The translations under genes and the position numbers were made by a program. Below, piece after piece: positions 1 to 8,145 of a stretch of 64,000 nt of DNA (positions are counted from its first letter, which is position 1; every line of letters begins with the position of its first letter). Where the stretch lies: NCBI RefSeq assembly GCF_013376005.1, contig NZ_JABMJK010000006.1, positions 1 through 64,000 of the forward strand, read 5' to 3'. Under the pieces are notes generated by a model. It did no database searches. It was not told the DNA's origin and was given only the letters and a program-made list of their open reading frames with translations. This DNA is from Duganella sp. SG902. Lineage in GTDB: Bacteria > Pseudomonadota > Gammaproteobacteria > Burkholderiales > Burkholderiaceae_D.

Positions 1-1
1 C

Positions 2-160
2 CTTCATTATTTGATGAAAAGTCGATATCCTGAACATGTTGCGGGTTTGGTTTTTGAGTTTGGCGACTACGGGTATACGCCCGTTAACCAATACCTGCAA
101 CACCTTCAGGCTTATTCAAGCAAATTTATTCCGGACAGCAGTGCGCCTTCGCGGGAATGA
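2..160 (+). CDS. 3' end of an unidentified protein (partial)
   Basis: A reading frame enters from the left edge and ends at TGA 158-160, leaving 52 visible codons. The piece is rich in aromatic residues (HYL, RYP, FEFGDYGY) and its base composition is lower in G+C than most of the window. The last residues (about S47 to E52) are encoded by a short REP-like sequence at 144-162 (containing CTTCGCGGGAATGACG), so the natural C-terminus may have been altered by that repeat. No family is recognised from this fragment. It could also be non-coding, since the start is outside the window. Confidence 0.45.
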   Translation, partial: LHYLMKSRYPEHVAGLVFEFGDYGYTPVNQYLQHLQAYSSKFIPDSSAPSRE

Positions 161-214
161 CGGCTCTTAACTTGGCGGCCCAAGGCCTGACGCCGTTTTT
201 TTACGGCTGTTAGA

Positions 215-685
215 ATGGCGGGAATGGAAACTCTACTGAAATGGCTGCGCCGCCTGAGCCACTTGCTGGGCTTTGAGACGGCCGACTCCTTCCCGCCCGG
301 CCACCCGTACGAACGCACGCGCTGGAATGGCGCGTATTTCGATATCGCTTCCGACGTCAAACCGGACGATATCGAACGCCGTTTGTGCGAGGCGATCAGC
401 AACACGCCCTTGGTGTTCGGCTACATCGAGAATCCCACCCCGCGCATGCAGCGCGCGCTGCTGGCGGTGCTGGAGGAACGCATGCGCAACAATCGCGGCC
501 GCGCCACCGAGCTGGCCGTGCTGCTGGTGCAGGCCTACGAAAGCCCGCACATCAGCGAGATCATCCCCGGCCTGCGCACCGTGGTCGACTCCACTCGCGG
601 CCACGACCTTGGCGATCGCGGCCGCGCCGTCATGGCCTTCCTCGGTTCTACGCAGTCACCGTTTGATGTGATCGAGATGCATTGA
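215..685 (+). CDS. hypothetical protein, 156 aa
   Basis: The frame encodes a soluble, charged protein with no signal peptide or membrane segment. It opens with an amphipathic Leu/Arg stretch (METLLKWLRRLSHLLGF). A later helical part (residues about 80-125) resembles a globular helical fold with no motif I can name. ATG at 215 is used, but ATG 224 (METLLKW) is an alternative three codons in; neither has a strong ribosome site. The 3' end overlaps the convergent acyltransferase gene by 38 bases, which is unusual but tolerable. Codon use is GC-rich at third positions, supporting a real gene. Function unknown. Confidence 0.55.
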   Translation: MAGMETLLKWLRRLSHLLGFETADSFPPGHPYERTRWNGAYFDIASDVKPDDIERRLCEAISNTPLVFGYIENPTPRMQRALLAVLEERMRNNRGRATELAVLLVQAYESPHISEIIPGLRTVVDSTRGHDLGDRGRAVMAFLGSTQSPFDVIEMH

Positions 686-1802
686 GGTAGTTGGACGGCA
701 CGTAGCGGTCGCGCAGTTTCATGAACGGCGTTTCGACCAGCCGGTACAGTAGCCAACCGGCCAACAGGCTGGCCACGCTCATGATAACCAGCGTCTGCCA
801 GCTTTCCGCCCCCCATCCCTGCTGCTGCAATGGCGCCCGCAGCAGCACGCACAGCTGTTTATGGGTCAGGTAGATGGCGTACGACCACAGCGCCACGCTG
901 GCCGCGCCCGGCACACGCCAGCGCTGCAGCAGCGAGCCGGGGCTCAGCGCCGCCACCAGGAGCAGGCAATAGCTCAAGCCCAGCAACGGGTAGCCATACA
1001 CCGTCATCGTGTAACCGTAGTGATCTTCCAGCAGCAGGTTCCATGTCAGCGCCAACAGGGCCGCGCCGGCGGCCAGGGTCCAGTTGCCCAGCGAGGTCAG
1101 GCGCGCCCACGCGCCCGCGTGATAATTCTTCAGCAGCGCCAGCGCCACCCCGCACACCAGCTCATCGAAACGGCACCATGAGGCATAGTAGATCCGCGTG
1201 TAATACTGCCCGCCGCTCAGTTCCTCGGCCGACATTCCGCTCCATGTCACGCCGCGGATCGTCATCCCGGCCAGCAGCGCGGCCACCACGGCCGCCCACG
1301 CCCAGGCCAGCGACTTGCGCAACATGGCGATCCCCAAGGCCAGCGCCGGCAGCAGGAAATAGAACTGCTCCTCCACGCATAGCGACCACGCGTGCGAAAA
1401 CGCCGTGCCCGGCGTGAGATTGATATTCTGGGTGAAGGTCAGGAACTCCCACAGCGGCGGCAGCACGCTGTTGCCGCGCATGGCCGGCCACAAGGCGTAT
1501 AGCGCCAGCACCACGTAAAAGTTCGGCAGGGTGCGCAGCAGGCGGCGCGCATAAAACCGCGCCAGCGAGAAGCGCGCCGTCCCGCCCTGCTGGGTGCGGA
1601 TGCCGGCCAGGATCTGGTTGCCGATCAGGTAGCCGCTGAGCGCGAAGAATAGGTCCACGCCAGCCCAGCCGATCCGGCTCACCCAGCCGAAGGTCGGCGC
1701 GCCGCTGACGAAGATCATGTAGTGATTGGTGAAGACCAGCACGATGGCCAGCGCGCGCAGGGTGTCGAGGCCTGGGTTACGGCCGATGATGGTGGAATTC
1801 AT
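648..1802 (-). CDS. acyltransferase 3 family membrane protein (OafA/YrhL type)
   Basis: This 384-residue polytopic membrane protein has the hallmark start of acyltransferase-3 proteins: GLDTLRALAIVLV followed by a histidine (about H27) in the first membrane helix, then GVDLFFALSGYLI around residue 50. About ten hydrophobic segments follow, and a conserved VEEQFYFLLPAL stretch lies near residue 145. The family transfers acetyl or other acyl groups to sugars of O-antigen, exopolysaccharide or peptidoglycan at the inner membrane. No polysaccharide cluster surrounds it here, so the acceptor cannot be named. ATG at 1802 is the natural start. Its 3' end runs into the convergent small gene. Confidence 0.88.
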   Translation of the reverse strand: MNSTIIGRNPGLDTLRALAIVLVFTNHYMIFVSGAPTFGWVSRIGWAGVDLFFALSGYLIGNQILAGIRTQQGGTARFSLARFYARRLLRTLPNFYVVLALYALWPAMRGNSVLPPLWEFLTFTQNINLTPGTAFSHAWSLCVEEQFYFLLPALALGIAMLRKSLAWAWAAVVAALLAGMTIRGVTWSGMSAEELSGGQYYTRIYYASWCRFDELVCGVALALLKNYHAGAWARLTSLGNWTLAAGAALLALTWNLLLEDHYGYTMTVYGYPLLGLSYCLLLVAALSPGSLLQRWRVPGAASVALWSYAIYLTHKQLCVLLRAPLQQQGWGAESWQTLVIMSVASLLAGWLLYRLVETPFMKLRDRYVPSNYLNASRSHQTVTA

Positions 1803-1815
1803 CGGCCGTATCTTA

Positions 1816-2103
1816 TCAGGTCGATATCGTCATTGTCAGCACCCGGTTGGAGAGCGACAGCACCGCCGTGCAGCCGCCCGGAATCACCACGTTCTGGCTG
1901 TGGCAGGAGTAAAAGTCCGTCTCGCCGAGCCGGATGTGATCGATGGCGGCGCTGATGCTGGTGCTGATGGCGTAGGACGCCAGCACGTGGTCCGGCGCGG
2001 TGACGAACTTCAGTGTCACGTCCCGCCCGGTATTATTCAGGAACACCGTGCGCGATGGCTTGACGGTCTTGCGCGATGGGGTCTCGGTGAAACAGATATT
2101 CAT
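1816..2103 (-). CDS. small hypothetical beta-rich protein, 95 aa
   Basis: The protein has no signal peptide. Alternating polar and hydrophobic residues (TVFLNNTGRDVTLKFV, CTAVLSLSNRVLTMTI) suggest a small beta-sandwich. The gene follows the DUF1906 gene directly. A GTG at 2109 overlaps its stop as GTGA, and ATG 2103 lies two codons later; either could be the start. This spacing implies co-translation with DUF1906. No family is recognised. Its general look, a short all-beta protein beside the STAND regulator, resembles the 120-aa protein on the other side of that regulator, though I see no alignable motif. Confidence 0.6.
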   Translation of the reverse strand: MNICFTETPSRKTVKPSRTVFLNNTGRDVTLKFVTAPDHVLASYAISTSISAAIDHIRLGETDFYSCHSQNVVIPGGCTAVLSLSNRVLTMTIST

Positions 2104-2105
2104 CG

Positions 2106-2723
2106 TCACAGCACCCGGAACAGGCCGGCCGGACGTTCCGGGCTGTGGCTCACCATGCTGACGCTGATGCGCTGGCCGTCATCGACGGGCAGCAGCGCGC
2201 CGGCCTGCTGCCGCAGGCTGTAGCCGGTGTAGTCGCGCTCGCCGCCCGCCGCCAGCCAGCTGACGCTGGCCAGGCCGTCGGCCAGCAGCGCCTGGCAGCA
2301 GGCGCCGGAGCCGTACACGCCCACCTTGTATTGCCGCTCCCCCGCCGCCGCCGCGCGGAAGGCCTGATTGACGCCCTCGACATAGCGGCTGGCCGCGCCG
2401 TCCGCCTCGGCCACGTCCGGCAGCGCGAAGTAAATCGCCGAGCCGGACGGCTGGGCGATCACCGCTTGCGCCATCAGGTAGGCTGCGGCGCCGTCCGCGC
2501 AACCTTGCGCCCGGGTGTAATAGCCGAGGTGCGCCTCGGGCGCCTCCCACAGCACGCCGATTTGCAGGCCGGCGTCGGTCAGCGCGCGCGCCTCGGCCAG
2601 CGACAAGCTCTTGCCAGCCTGGTGGCTGTAATGACGGATCACGAAATCGATCCCCTGTTGCTTGATGGCGATGGCGTACTGCGTCAGTTCAAACGGGGCT
2701 TTCACGCCGGTTAAAACAGTCAT
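2106..2723 (-). CDS. DUF1906 (Rv2525c-like glycoside-hydrolase-fold) protein
   Basis: The 205-aa protein shows the DUF1906 pattern. Near the N-terminus is a GIDFVIRHYSHQAGKSLSLAEARALTDAGLQIGVLWE-type segment, equivalent to the family's 'G-x-D-F-x-x-R-Y ... K-x-L-x-x-x-E-A' core. A DG(A)AAYLMAQAVIAQPSGSAIYFALPD strand and a C-terminal W-L-A-G segment follow. Members adopt a TIM-barrel like GH25 lysozymes and are suspected to act on glycans. No signal peptide is visible, so the protein looks cytoplasmic, or is exported by another route. ATG 2723 is preferred over an upstream TTG because GGAG sits about 8 bases before it. Divergent from the STAND regulator, with which it may form a functional unit. 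Confidence 0.72.
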   Translation of the reverse strand: MTVLTGVKAPFELTQYAIAIKQQGIDFVIRHYSHQAGKSLSLAEARALTDAGLQIGVLWEAPEAHLGYYTRAQGCADGAAAYLMAQAVIAQPSGSAIYFALPDVAEADGAASRYVEGVNQAFRAAAAGERQYKVGVYGSGACCQALLADGLASVSWLAAGGERDYTGYSLRQQAGALLPVDDGQRISVSMVSHSPERPAGLFRVL

Positions 2724-2873
2724 TGATGCTCCGTGGTAAATGTTCAACTATTTCCCTCAGGATAATGTTAGTATTTTCTCTGTCGAGACTGTACCCAAGC
2801 GCCGCCCGGCCGGCCTTCGGAAAACCTTCCGGCCTTTAAGCTGTTGATTTACAAAAGGAATAGTCGAGGTAGG
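2724..2873. promoter_or_regulatory. divergent promoter region with GC-rich hairpin
   Basis: The 150 bases between the DUF1906 gene and the STAND regulator must hold both promoters. A dyad GGCCGG (2808-2813) / CCGGCC (2829-2834) with a 15-base spacer lies in the middle and could be an operator or a transcript hairpin. The ribosome site of the regulator (GAGGTAGG) ends just before ATG 2874. No clear -35/-10 pair can be singled out. Confidence 0.35.
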
Positions 2874-5800
2874 ATGAAGCACAAGAGTTTCCGTTTTGGC
2901 CAATGGCGGGTCGATCCAGCCACCAATACGCTCAGTTGCGGGGTGCTCAACCGTCAGCTCGAACCGCGGGCGATGGACGTGCTGCTGTATCTTTGCCGCC
3001 ACCCGCACGTGGTGGTTTCGGCCGAAACCCTGCTGGATGCCTGCTGGGGCGACGTCGCCCCGAGCGACAACGCCATCCACAAAATCATCACCCAGCTGCG
3101 CCGTGCGCTGGACGATTCGGCCACCGAGCCGCGCTACATCGAGACCATCCGCAAACGCGGCTACCGTCTGCTGGCAGAACTCAGCTACGACGACGAGGTC
3201 AGCCAGGGCAGCTGGCTGCACGCCTCGCCGTTCCGGGGCCTCGAAGCCTTTGAGGAACAACACGCCGCCATCTTCTTCGGCCGCAAGCTCAGCGTCGACC
3301 AGCTGGTGCAGGTGGTGGTGGCGCAAGCCCAGGCCGCCTGCGCCATGGTGCTGGTGCTGGGGCCGTCCGGCGCCGGCAAGACCTCGCTGGTGCAGGCCGG
3401 CCTGATCCCGGCGCTGAAGGGGGGCGCCGCGCCGGCCGAGTCCGGCGTCGCCATCAGCGCCCACGTCCAGCTCGATTGCGCCGACATGGGCCAGTCCGGC
3501 CTGCTGGAAACCCTGGCCAGCGTGCTGCTCGACGCGGAAATCGACGGCCAGCTGCTGTTCGAGAACACCAGCGCGGCGGCGCTGGCCCAGCGCCTGGCGC
3601 ACGATCTGCCGCTGCTGATCGAGCAACTGCAGCGCCAGCTGCCGACCATCCGCCTGCTGGTCTTCATCGACCGCTTCGAGGCCGTGTTCCGCCTGCCACA
3701 CGTGAGCGACACCGAGCGCGCCGTCTTCATCAACGTGCTGGACCAGCTGGCGCGCTCGGGCTGCATGCAATTGGTGCTGGCCTGCCGCAACGATTTTTAC
3801 CCGCAGCTGGCGTCCTACCCGGCGTTGATGAACCTCAAGCTGAGCGGCGGCCACTACGACCTGACGCCGCCCGGCAGCGCCGACATCGCCCAGATCGTGC
3901 GCCACCCGGCGCAGGTGGCGCAGTTGCGCTACACCGTCGACCAACACGGCGAGGGCCTGGACGAATTGCTGTGCCGCGCCGCCCTGTCCGGCGCCGACAG
4001 CCTGCCGCTGCTGCAATACTGCCTGCAGGAACTGTACCGCCAGCGCAGCGCCGAGGGCGAGCTCAGCCACGAAGCCTTCCACGCCATGGGCGGCTTGGAA
4101 GGCGCGATCGGCGCCCGTGCGGAGCAAGTGATTTCCGCGCTGGGCGCGGCGCAGATCGCCGCCCTGCCCCAGGTGCTGTCGCAACTGGTGCTGGTGGCCG
4201 AGGATGAAGCGACGGTTAGCTCGCGCCGGGTGCCCTGGTCGGCCCTGCGCAACGAGGCCGAGAACAAGCTGGTGCAGGCATTGGTCGACGCCCACCTGTT
4301 CGTCAGCGATCTACAGGGCGGCGCGCCGGCCTTCGGTCTGGCGCACGAGGCGCTGCTGCGACGCTGGCCGCGCGTGGTGGAGTGGATCGAGGAACACCGG
4401 CAAGCACTGCAGGTACGCAGCCGCATCAGCGCCCAGGCGCGGCGCTGGCAGGACAGCGGCGCCAAGCGCGACATGCTGCTGCCCTCGGGAACCCAGACCA
4501 ACCAGGCGCGCCAGCTGCTGGCCACCAGTGGACTGAGCCTGACGCCGCTGGAACACAGCTTCATCCAGGCATCCCTGCAAAGCGAGCGCCGCAGCGAGCG
4601 CATGCGGATCGGCGTGATGGCCGTTGTCACCAGCCTGGCCATCCTGACCGCAGCCCTCGGCCTGACCGCCCGCTCGGCCCAGACCCAGGCCGAAACGCAC
4701 CGCACCGAAGCCGAGGGCTTGATGGCTTACATGCTCGGCGAATTCGTCGACAAGCTGCGCCCTTTGGGCAAGCTGGATCTCCTCGACAGCGTCAGCAACC
4801 GCGCGCTGACCTACTTATCCGACCCAGCAAGAGCTAACAACAGCAATACCGCACTGGCACAGCGTGCAAAATCACTCCAGTTGATTTCAGAAGTCAAGAT
4901 TGCGCGAGCAGATCCGATTGGCGCTAATACTGCACTGCTAGCCGGGCGGGAAATTTTGCGCAAACAACTAGCAGCCGCACCGGCCGACATCTCCCTGTTA
5001 AAAAGCGCGGGAGAGAACGCTTTCTGGCTGGGACAAATCCATTTCGATCAAAAAGAATGGGATAAAGCCCAACAATATATGGAGGAATATCGGGACTACG
5101 CTGACCGTCAAGCCCAAGCCGCACCAACGGATACGAATGCGTGGATTGAGCAATCCTACGCGCACAACAGCTTGGGCACCCTTGCGCTGCAGCGTGGTAA
5201 CGTGAAGCGAGCGGCTGAAGAGTTCAGGTTATCAGTGGCACTGAAAACACGGGCCTATAACCAAAAGCCCAAGGATAAACAATTGACGTCCGACCTGGCG
5301 GACAGCTTATCCTGGTTGGCTAGCGCCTACATGCAGCTGGGACAATTGGCAGAGGCCGAGGCACTACACACCAGAGAATTGGAACTCTTACAAACGCTGC
5401 ATGCGACCTATCCGGACGAAGGGCAATGGGTAAAGCAACTCGCATCAGCCTGGTCGCACCGCTCTGAACTCAAGCAAGCGCAAGGCGACATGAGCGCCAG
5501 CCACGCAGCCACGCTCGAAGCACACAAGTTGCTTTATGCCGCTGTGGAAAAAGATCCGAGCAACCGGATCTGGCAACGAAATCTTTACGCAGTTGAACTG
5601 AGAGTCATCGAAACCCAGATCGATAATCAGAACGGTGCCGCTGTGCTCAAGCAACTGGATAAACTGCAGAAGAACTTCACGGCATTAAGCGCGCTGGAAC
5701 CTAAACGGCTAAATCTGCAAATGATGATCGCTTCGGTACAACACCGCAAGGCCGCCATTCAAATACGAGAAGGTGCATTCCAGGATGCGGCCGACAATCT

Positions 5801-6146
5801 CTTGCCTGCCGTCGAAAAATTAAAGGTGTTACACACTACCGCACCATCCGATCAACTGATCCTCTCAGCTCTGGCGGAAGCACTGTTACTCAACGCAGCG
5901 CTGAACGAACACATCAGGCAACCGCCAGCACAAGCCCCCTGTGCCGAGGTACGCTCGACACTGGCGGCCACCATCGGCGACAGCACGGACTTTCGCCTGC
6001 TGGATCCATGGGTCAAGGCACACGCTTGCCTGAATCAGCCCGCACCAGCGTCGTCAGCCCGTCAAAAGCTTGAGGACATGCGTTATCGTGATCCGACTTA
6101 TTTGCACTACCTTTCCACCCACCCGCCAAAGAAAGTACACTCATGA
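2874..6146 (+). CDS. winged-helix / STAND NTPase / TPR regulator, 1090 aa
   Basis: Residues 1-100 form an OmpR/PhoB-type winged helix (Trans_Reg_C): FGQWRVDPATNTL, the recognition-helix region NAIHKIITQLRRALDD and the wing IETIRKRGYRLL. SPFRGLEAFEEQHAAIFFGR (about 118-137) opens an nSTAND1-type NTPase; Walker A is GPSGAGKTS (163-171) and the Walker B-like strand LLVFIDRFE lies near 260. A hydrophobic segment at about 577-600 could cross the membrane. From about 620 to the end the protein is helical and TPR-like (WLGQIHFDQKEWDKAQQYMEEY, LASAYMQLGQLAEAEALHTRE). STAND proteins are signal-gated switches. ATG 2874 is chosen because of the GAGGTAGG ribosome site; an upstream TTG is less likely. Codon use becomes AT-richer from about 4810. 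Confidence 0.85.
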   Translation: MKHKSFRFGQWRVDPATNTLSCGVLNRQLEPRAMDVLLYLCRHPHVVVSAETLLDACWGDVAPSDNAIHKIITQLRRALDDSATEPRYIETIRKRGYRLLAELSYDDEVSQGSWLHASPFRGLEAFEEQHAAIFFGRKLSVDQLVQVVVAQAQAACAMVLVLGPSGAGKTSLVQAGLIPALKGGAAPAESGVAISAHVQLDCADMGQSGLLETLASVLLDAEIDGQLLFENTSAAALAQRLAHDLPLLIEQLQRQLPTIRLLVFIDRFEAVFRLPHVSDTERAVFINVLDQLARSGCMQLVLACRNDFYPQLASYPALMNLKLSGGHYDLTPPGSADIAQIVRHPAQVAQLRYTVDQHGEGLDELLCRAALSGADSLPLLQYCLQELYRQRSAEGELSHEAFHAMGGLEGAIGARAEQVISALGAAQIAALPQVLSQLVLVAEDEATVSSRRVPWSALRNEAENKLVQALVDAHLFVSDLQGGAPAFGLAHEALLRRWPRVVEWIEEHRQALQVRSRISAQARRWQDSGAKRDMLLPSGTQTNQARQLLATSGLSLTPLEHSFIQASLQSERRSERMRIGVMAVVTSLAILTAALGLTARSAQTQAETHRTEAEGLMAYMLGEFVDKLRPLGKLDLLDSVSNRALTYLSDPARANNSNTALAQRAKSLQLISEVKIARADPIGANTALLAGREILRKQLAAAPADISLLKSAGENAFWLGQIHFDQKEWDKAQQYMEEYRDYADRQAQAAPTDTNAWIEQSYAHNSLGTLALQRGNVKRAAEEFRLSVALKTRAYNQKPKDKQLTSDLADSLSWLASAYMQLGQLAEAEALHTRELELLQTLHATYPDEGQWVKQLASAWSHRSELKQAQGDMSASHAATLEAHKLLYAAVEKDPSNRIWQRNLYAVELRVIETQIDNQNGAAVLKQLDKLQKNFTALSALEPKRLNLQMMIASVQHRKAAIQIREGAFQDAADNLLPAVEKLKVLHTTAPSDQLILSALAEALLLNAALNEHIRQPPAQAPCAEVRSTLAATIGDSTDFRLLDPWVKAHACLNQPAPASSARQKLEDMRYRDPTYLHYLSTHPPKKVHS

Positions 6147-6505
6147 GTAAAATTAACGCTTCTACCCAATTCATCAATATTATGGTGAAAGTTCGTCCAA
6201 CCGATGACCCAACGGTTTATAAAGTGCACACCGCACCTGAAATTCCTTACATCACCGAGGCCGATACCGTCATCAATTACCAGATTTATGACACGCACGA
6301 TTTGGACATTATTTTTACGGGCGCCATCATCACTCCGGAAGATAATGACCAGCTTAGCGCTTACACCATCAGCAAAAGCGGCAAGCTGCTGACGCTGAGC
6401 GATGCCAATACGGAAAAGATGCCGTTCAGTGTAAAACTGCAGTTCAGCGGCCCACATGGTCCGTTCTCGCACGACCCGCAGATCCAGAACGATCCACGAC
6501 AATAA
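6143..6505 (+). CDS. small hypothetical protein, 120 aa (DP-EP-like?)
   Basis: The start codon overlaps the stop of the STAND regulator as ATGA, so the two are translationally coupled. The protein has no signal peptide and is beta-rich: NIMVKVRPTD, INYQIYDTHDLDIIF, KLLTLSDANTEKMPFSVKLQF. It ends in an unstructured HDPQIQNDPRQ tail. The tail with repeated Asp-Pro reminds me of proteins annotated as the DP-EP family, but I cannot verify this. It may be a ligand or partner of the STAND protein, as inferred only from the coupling. Composition is lower in G+C than the flanking DNA. Confidence 0.7.
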   Translation: MSKINASTQFINIMVKVRPTDDPTVYKVHTAPEIPYITEADTVINYQIYDTHDLDIIFTGAIITPEDNDQLSAYTISKSGKLLTLSDANTEKMPFSVKLQFSGPHGPFSHDPQIQNDPRQ

Positions 6506-6515
6506 ACTGTCCAAA

Positions 6516-7475
6516 ATGAGCGACGCAGGCTTGTGCCAATTTAAATCGATAAATTTCGCTGGTCTGCAGTCAGGTGTACGGCTAGTCGTCACCGGCGCCG
6601 TACACGGGAATGAGACCTGCGGCACCCAAGCTATCCTGCGCGTGATGCAGGAACTGGACAGCGGCGCGCTGCTGGTGCGGCGCGGCGCCGTGACGTTCGT
6701 GCCGGTGACCAACCCACTGGCGTATGCCAAGGGCGAGCGCGCCGGCGAGCGTAACCTGAACCGCAATCTGTTCCCGAATTCTAACCCGCAGGACTTCGAG
6801 GACCGCGTGGCCAACTGGCTGTGTCCTCTTCTGGCGCAACATGACGTGCTGCTCGACCTGCATTCCTTCAACGCCGCCAGCGAACCGTTCGTGATGGTCG
6901 GGCCGCGTAACAACGATGGTCCGCTGGAACCGTTCAAGCATGAACAACAGGAACGCGCCCTCGCCCGCCGCCTCGGCGTGCGCCGCTTCGTCGACGGCTG
7001 GCTGCGCACCTATGGCGACGGGGTACAGCGTCGCATGAACAACAGCATTGAACTGCAAACCGTTCTGCGCTACGGCATGGGCACCACCGAATACATGCGC
7101 TCCACCGGCGGCTATGCGTTGACGCTCGAATGCGGCCAGCACGACGATCCGCAAGCGCCGGAGGTCGCTTACCGCGCCATCCTCAACACCCTCGCCTTCC
7201 TCGGCCTGATCGACGCGCCCGCGCCCGAGCCGATCGCGCCGGAACACATGGAAGCCCTGAGCATGGTGGCCGTGTACGACAAGCAGCATGCGGACGACAC
7301 CTTCAGCCGCGACTGGTCCAGCTTCGATCCGGTCAGACAAGGCGAGGAAATCGGCCGCCGCGCCGATGGCACGCCGGTGCTGGCCGAATTCGACGGCCGC
7401 ATCCTGTTCCCCGACAGCGCCGCCGGCGCCAACAGCGAGTGGTATTACATGACGCGCCCCAACCCGGCGTTTTGA
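6516..7475 (+). CDS. succinylglutamate desuccinylase / aspartoacylase (AstE/AspA) family protein
   Basis: The 319-aa protein carries the zinc-site signature of the M14-related AstE/AspA family: VVTGAVHGNETCGT (H30 and E33), and a second histidine in LLDLHSFN near residue 115. A catalytic glutamate candidate lies in ALTLECGQH. The family hydrolyses N-acyl amino acids or other small amides. The specific substrate is unclear, because no arginine-succinyl or aspartate pathway genes are near. ATG 6516 is used because conserved sequence begins there; the ribosome site is weak. The gene follows the 120-aa gene by 10 bases and may be cotranscribed with the STAND regulator. G+C returns to the window's norm here. 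Confidence 0.83.
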   Translation: MSDAGLCQFKSINFAGLQSGVRLVVTGAVHGNETCGTQAILRVMQELDSGALLVRRGAVTFVPVTNPLAYAKGERAGERNLNRNLFPNSNPQDFEDRVANWLCPLLAQHDVLLDLHSFNAASEPFVMVGPRNNDGPLEPFKHEQQERALARRLGVRRFVDGWLRTYGDGVQRRMNNSIELQTVLRYGMGTTEYMRSTGGYALTLECGQHDDPQAPEVAYRAILNTLAFLGLIDAPAPEPIAPEHMEALSMVAVYDKQHADDTFSRDWSSFDPVRQGEEIGRRADGTPVLAEFDGRILFPDSAAGANSEWYYMTRPNPAF

Positions 7476-7584
7476 AGCGCAGGCAGCATCGGCACGGAGG
7501 GACGAAATTGGTGCGGCCCCTCTAGCCGTGACGGCCTCGCTCGGGTCATAATGCTTGCTCAACATTATAAAAACGGGGAGAACC

Positions 7585-7944
7585 ATGCTTTTAGCAGCGC
7601 AAATCGTCACCGCACTGGTGGCGCTGATACACGTGTACATCGTTTTGCTGGAAACCGTATTGTTCAATTCCCGCGGCCGCCGCGTGTTCGGCCTCAGTAA
7701 GGAGAAAGCGGAAATCGTCCAGCCGGCGATGTCGAATCAGGGCTGCTACAACGGCTTCCTGGTGGCCGCGCTGGTGGTCGGTTTCGTGCATCCCGACGCG
7801 GCCATCGGCTCGGCGTTCACCGTGTTCGGCCTCGCTTGCGTGGCGGTGGCCGGCGTGTGGGGCGGCGTCACCGTCAAGCGCTCCATTCTGTTGATTCAGA
7901 CGCTGCCCGCCGTCATCGGCCTGGCCCTGCACTTCGCCGCCTGA
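7585..7944 (+). CDS. DUF1304 family membrane protein
   Basis: This 119-aa protein has four hydrophobic segments (about residues 1-25, 48-68, 70-90, 97-118) and the DUF1304 pattern: ALIHVYIVLLETVLF near the N-terminus, then MSNQGCYNGFLVAAL in the middle. It is an inner-membrane protein of unknown function. GGGGAG lies 6 bases before ATG 7585, which selects this start over an upstream TTG. The next small gene starts 2 bases after the stop, suggesting a two-gene operon. Confidence 0.85.
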   Translation: MLLAAQIVTALVALIHVYIVLLETVLFNSRGRRVFGLSKEKAEIVQPAMSNQGCYNGFLVAALVVGFVHPDAAIGSAFTVFGLACVAVAGVWGGVTVKRSILLIQTLPAVIGLALHFAA

Positions 7945-7946
7945 CG

Positions 7947-8144
7947 ATGCAGACCCGGCTCAATTGGCTGCTGATGGCCTGCGCGGCGGCGGGCCTCATC
8001 TTCACCGGCTACAAGGAGATGCACAGCAAACCGCAGCCGCACGCGGTGGATAGCGCCACCTGCACGCCGGCGGCGATCAAAAGCATCGACAGTATCACGG
8101 AGCGCGCGATCCACGCCGCCAAGTGCGCGGAGCGCGCCAAGTAA
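7947..8144 (+). CDS. small membrane-anchored hypothetical protein, 65 aa
   Basis: The gene begins at ATG 7947, two bases after the DUF1304 stop. Residues 6-22 (NWLLMACAAAGLIFTGY) form one hydrophobic helix that could be a signal anchor. The remaining 43 residues are polar, with two cysteines (CTPAAIK and AAKCAERAK) that could form a disulfide in the periplasm. No family is recognised. The 3' end abuts the convergent membrane-protein gene (1 base apart). Confidence 0.6.
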   Translation: MQTRLNWLLMACAAAGLIFTGYKEMHSKPQPHAVDSATCTPAAIKSIDSITERAIHAAKCAERAK

Positions 8145-8145
8145 G

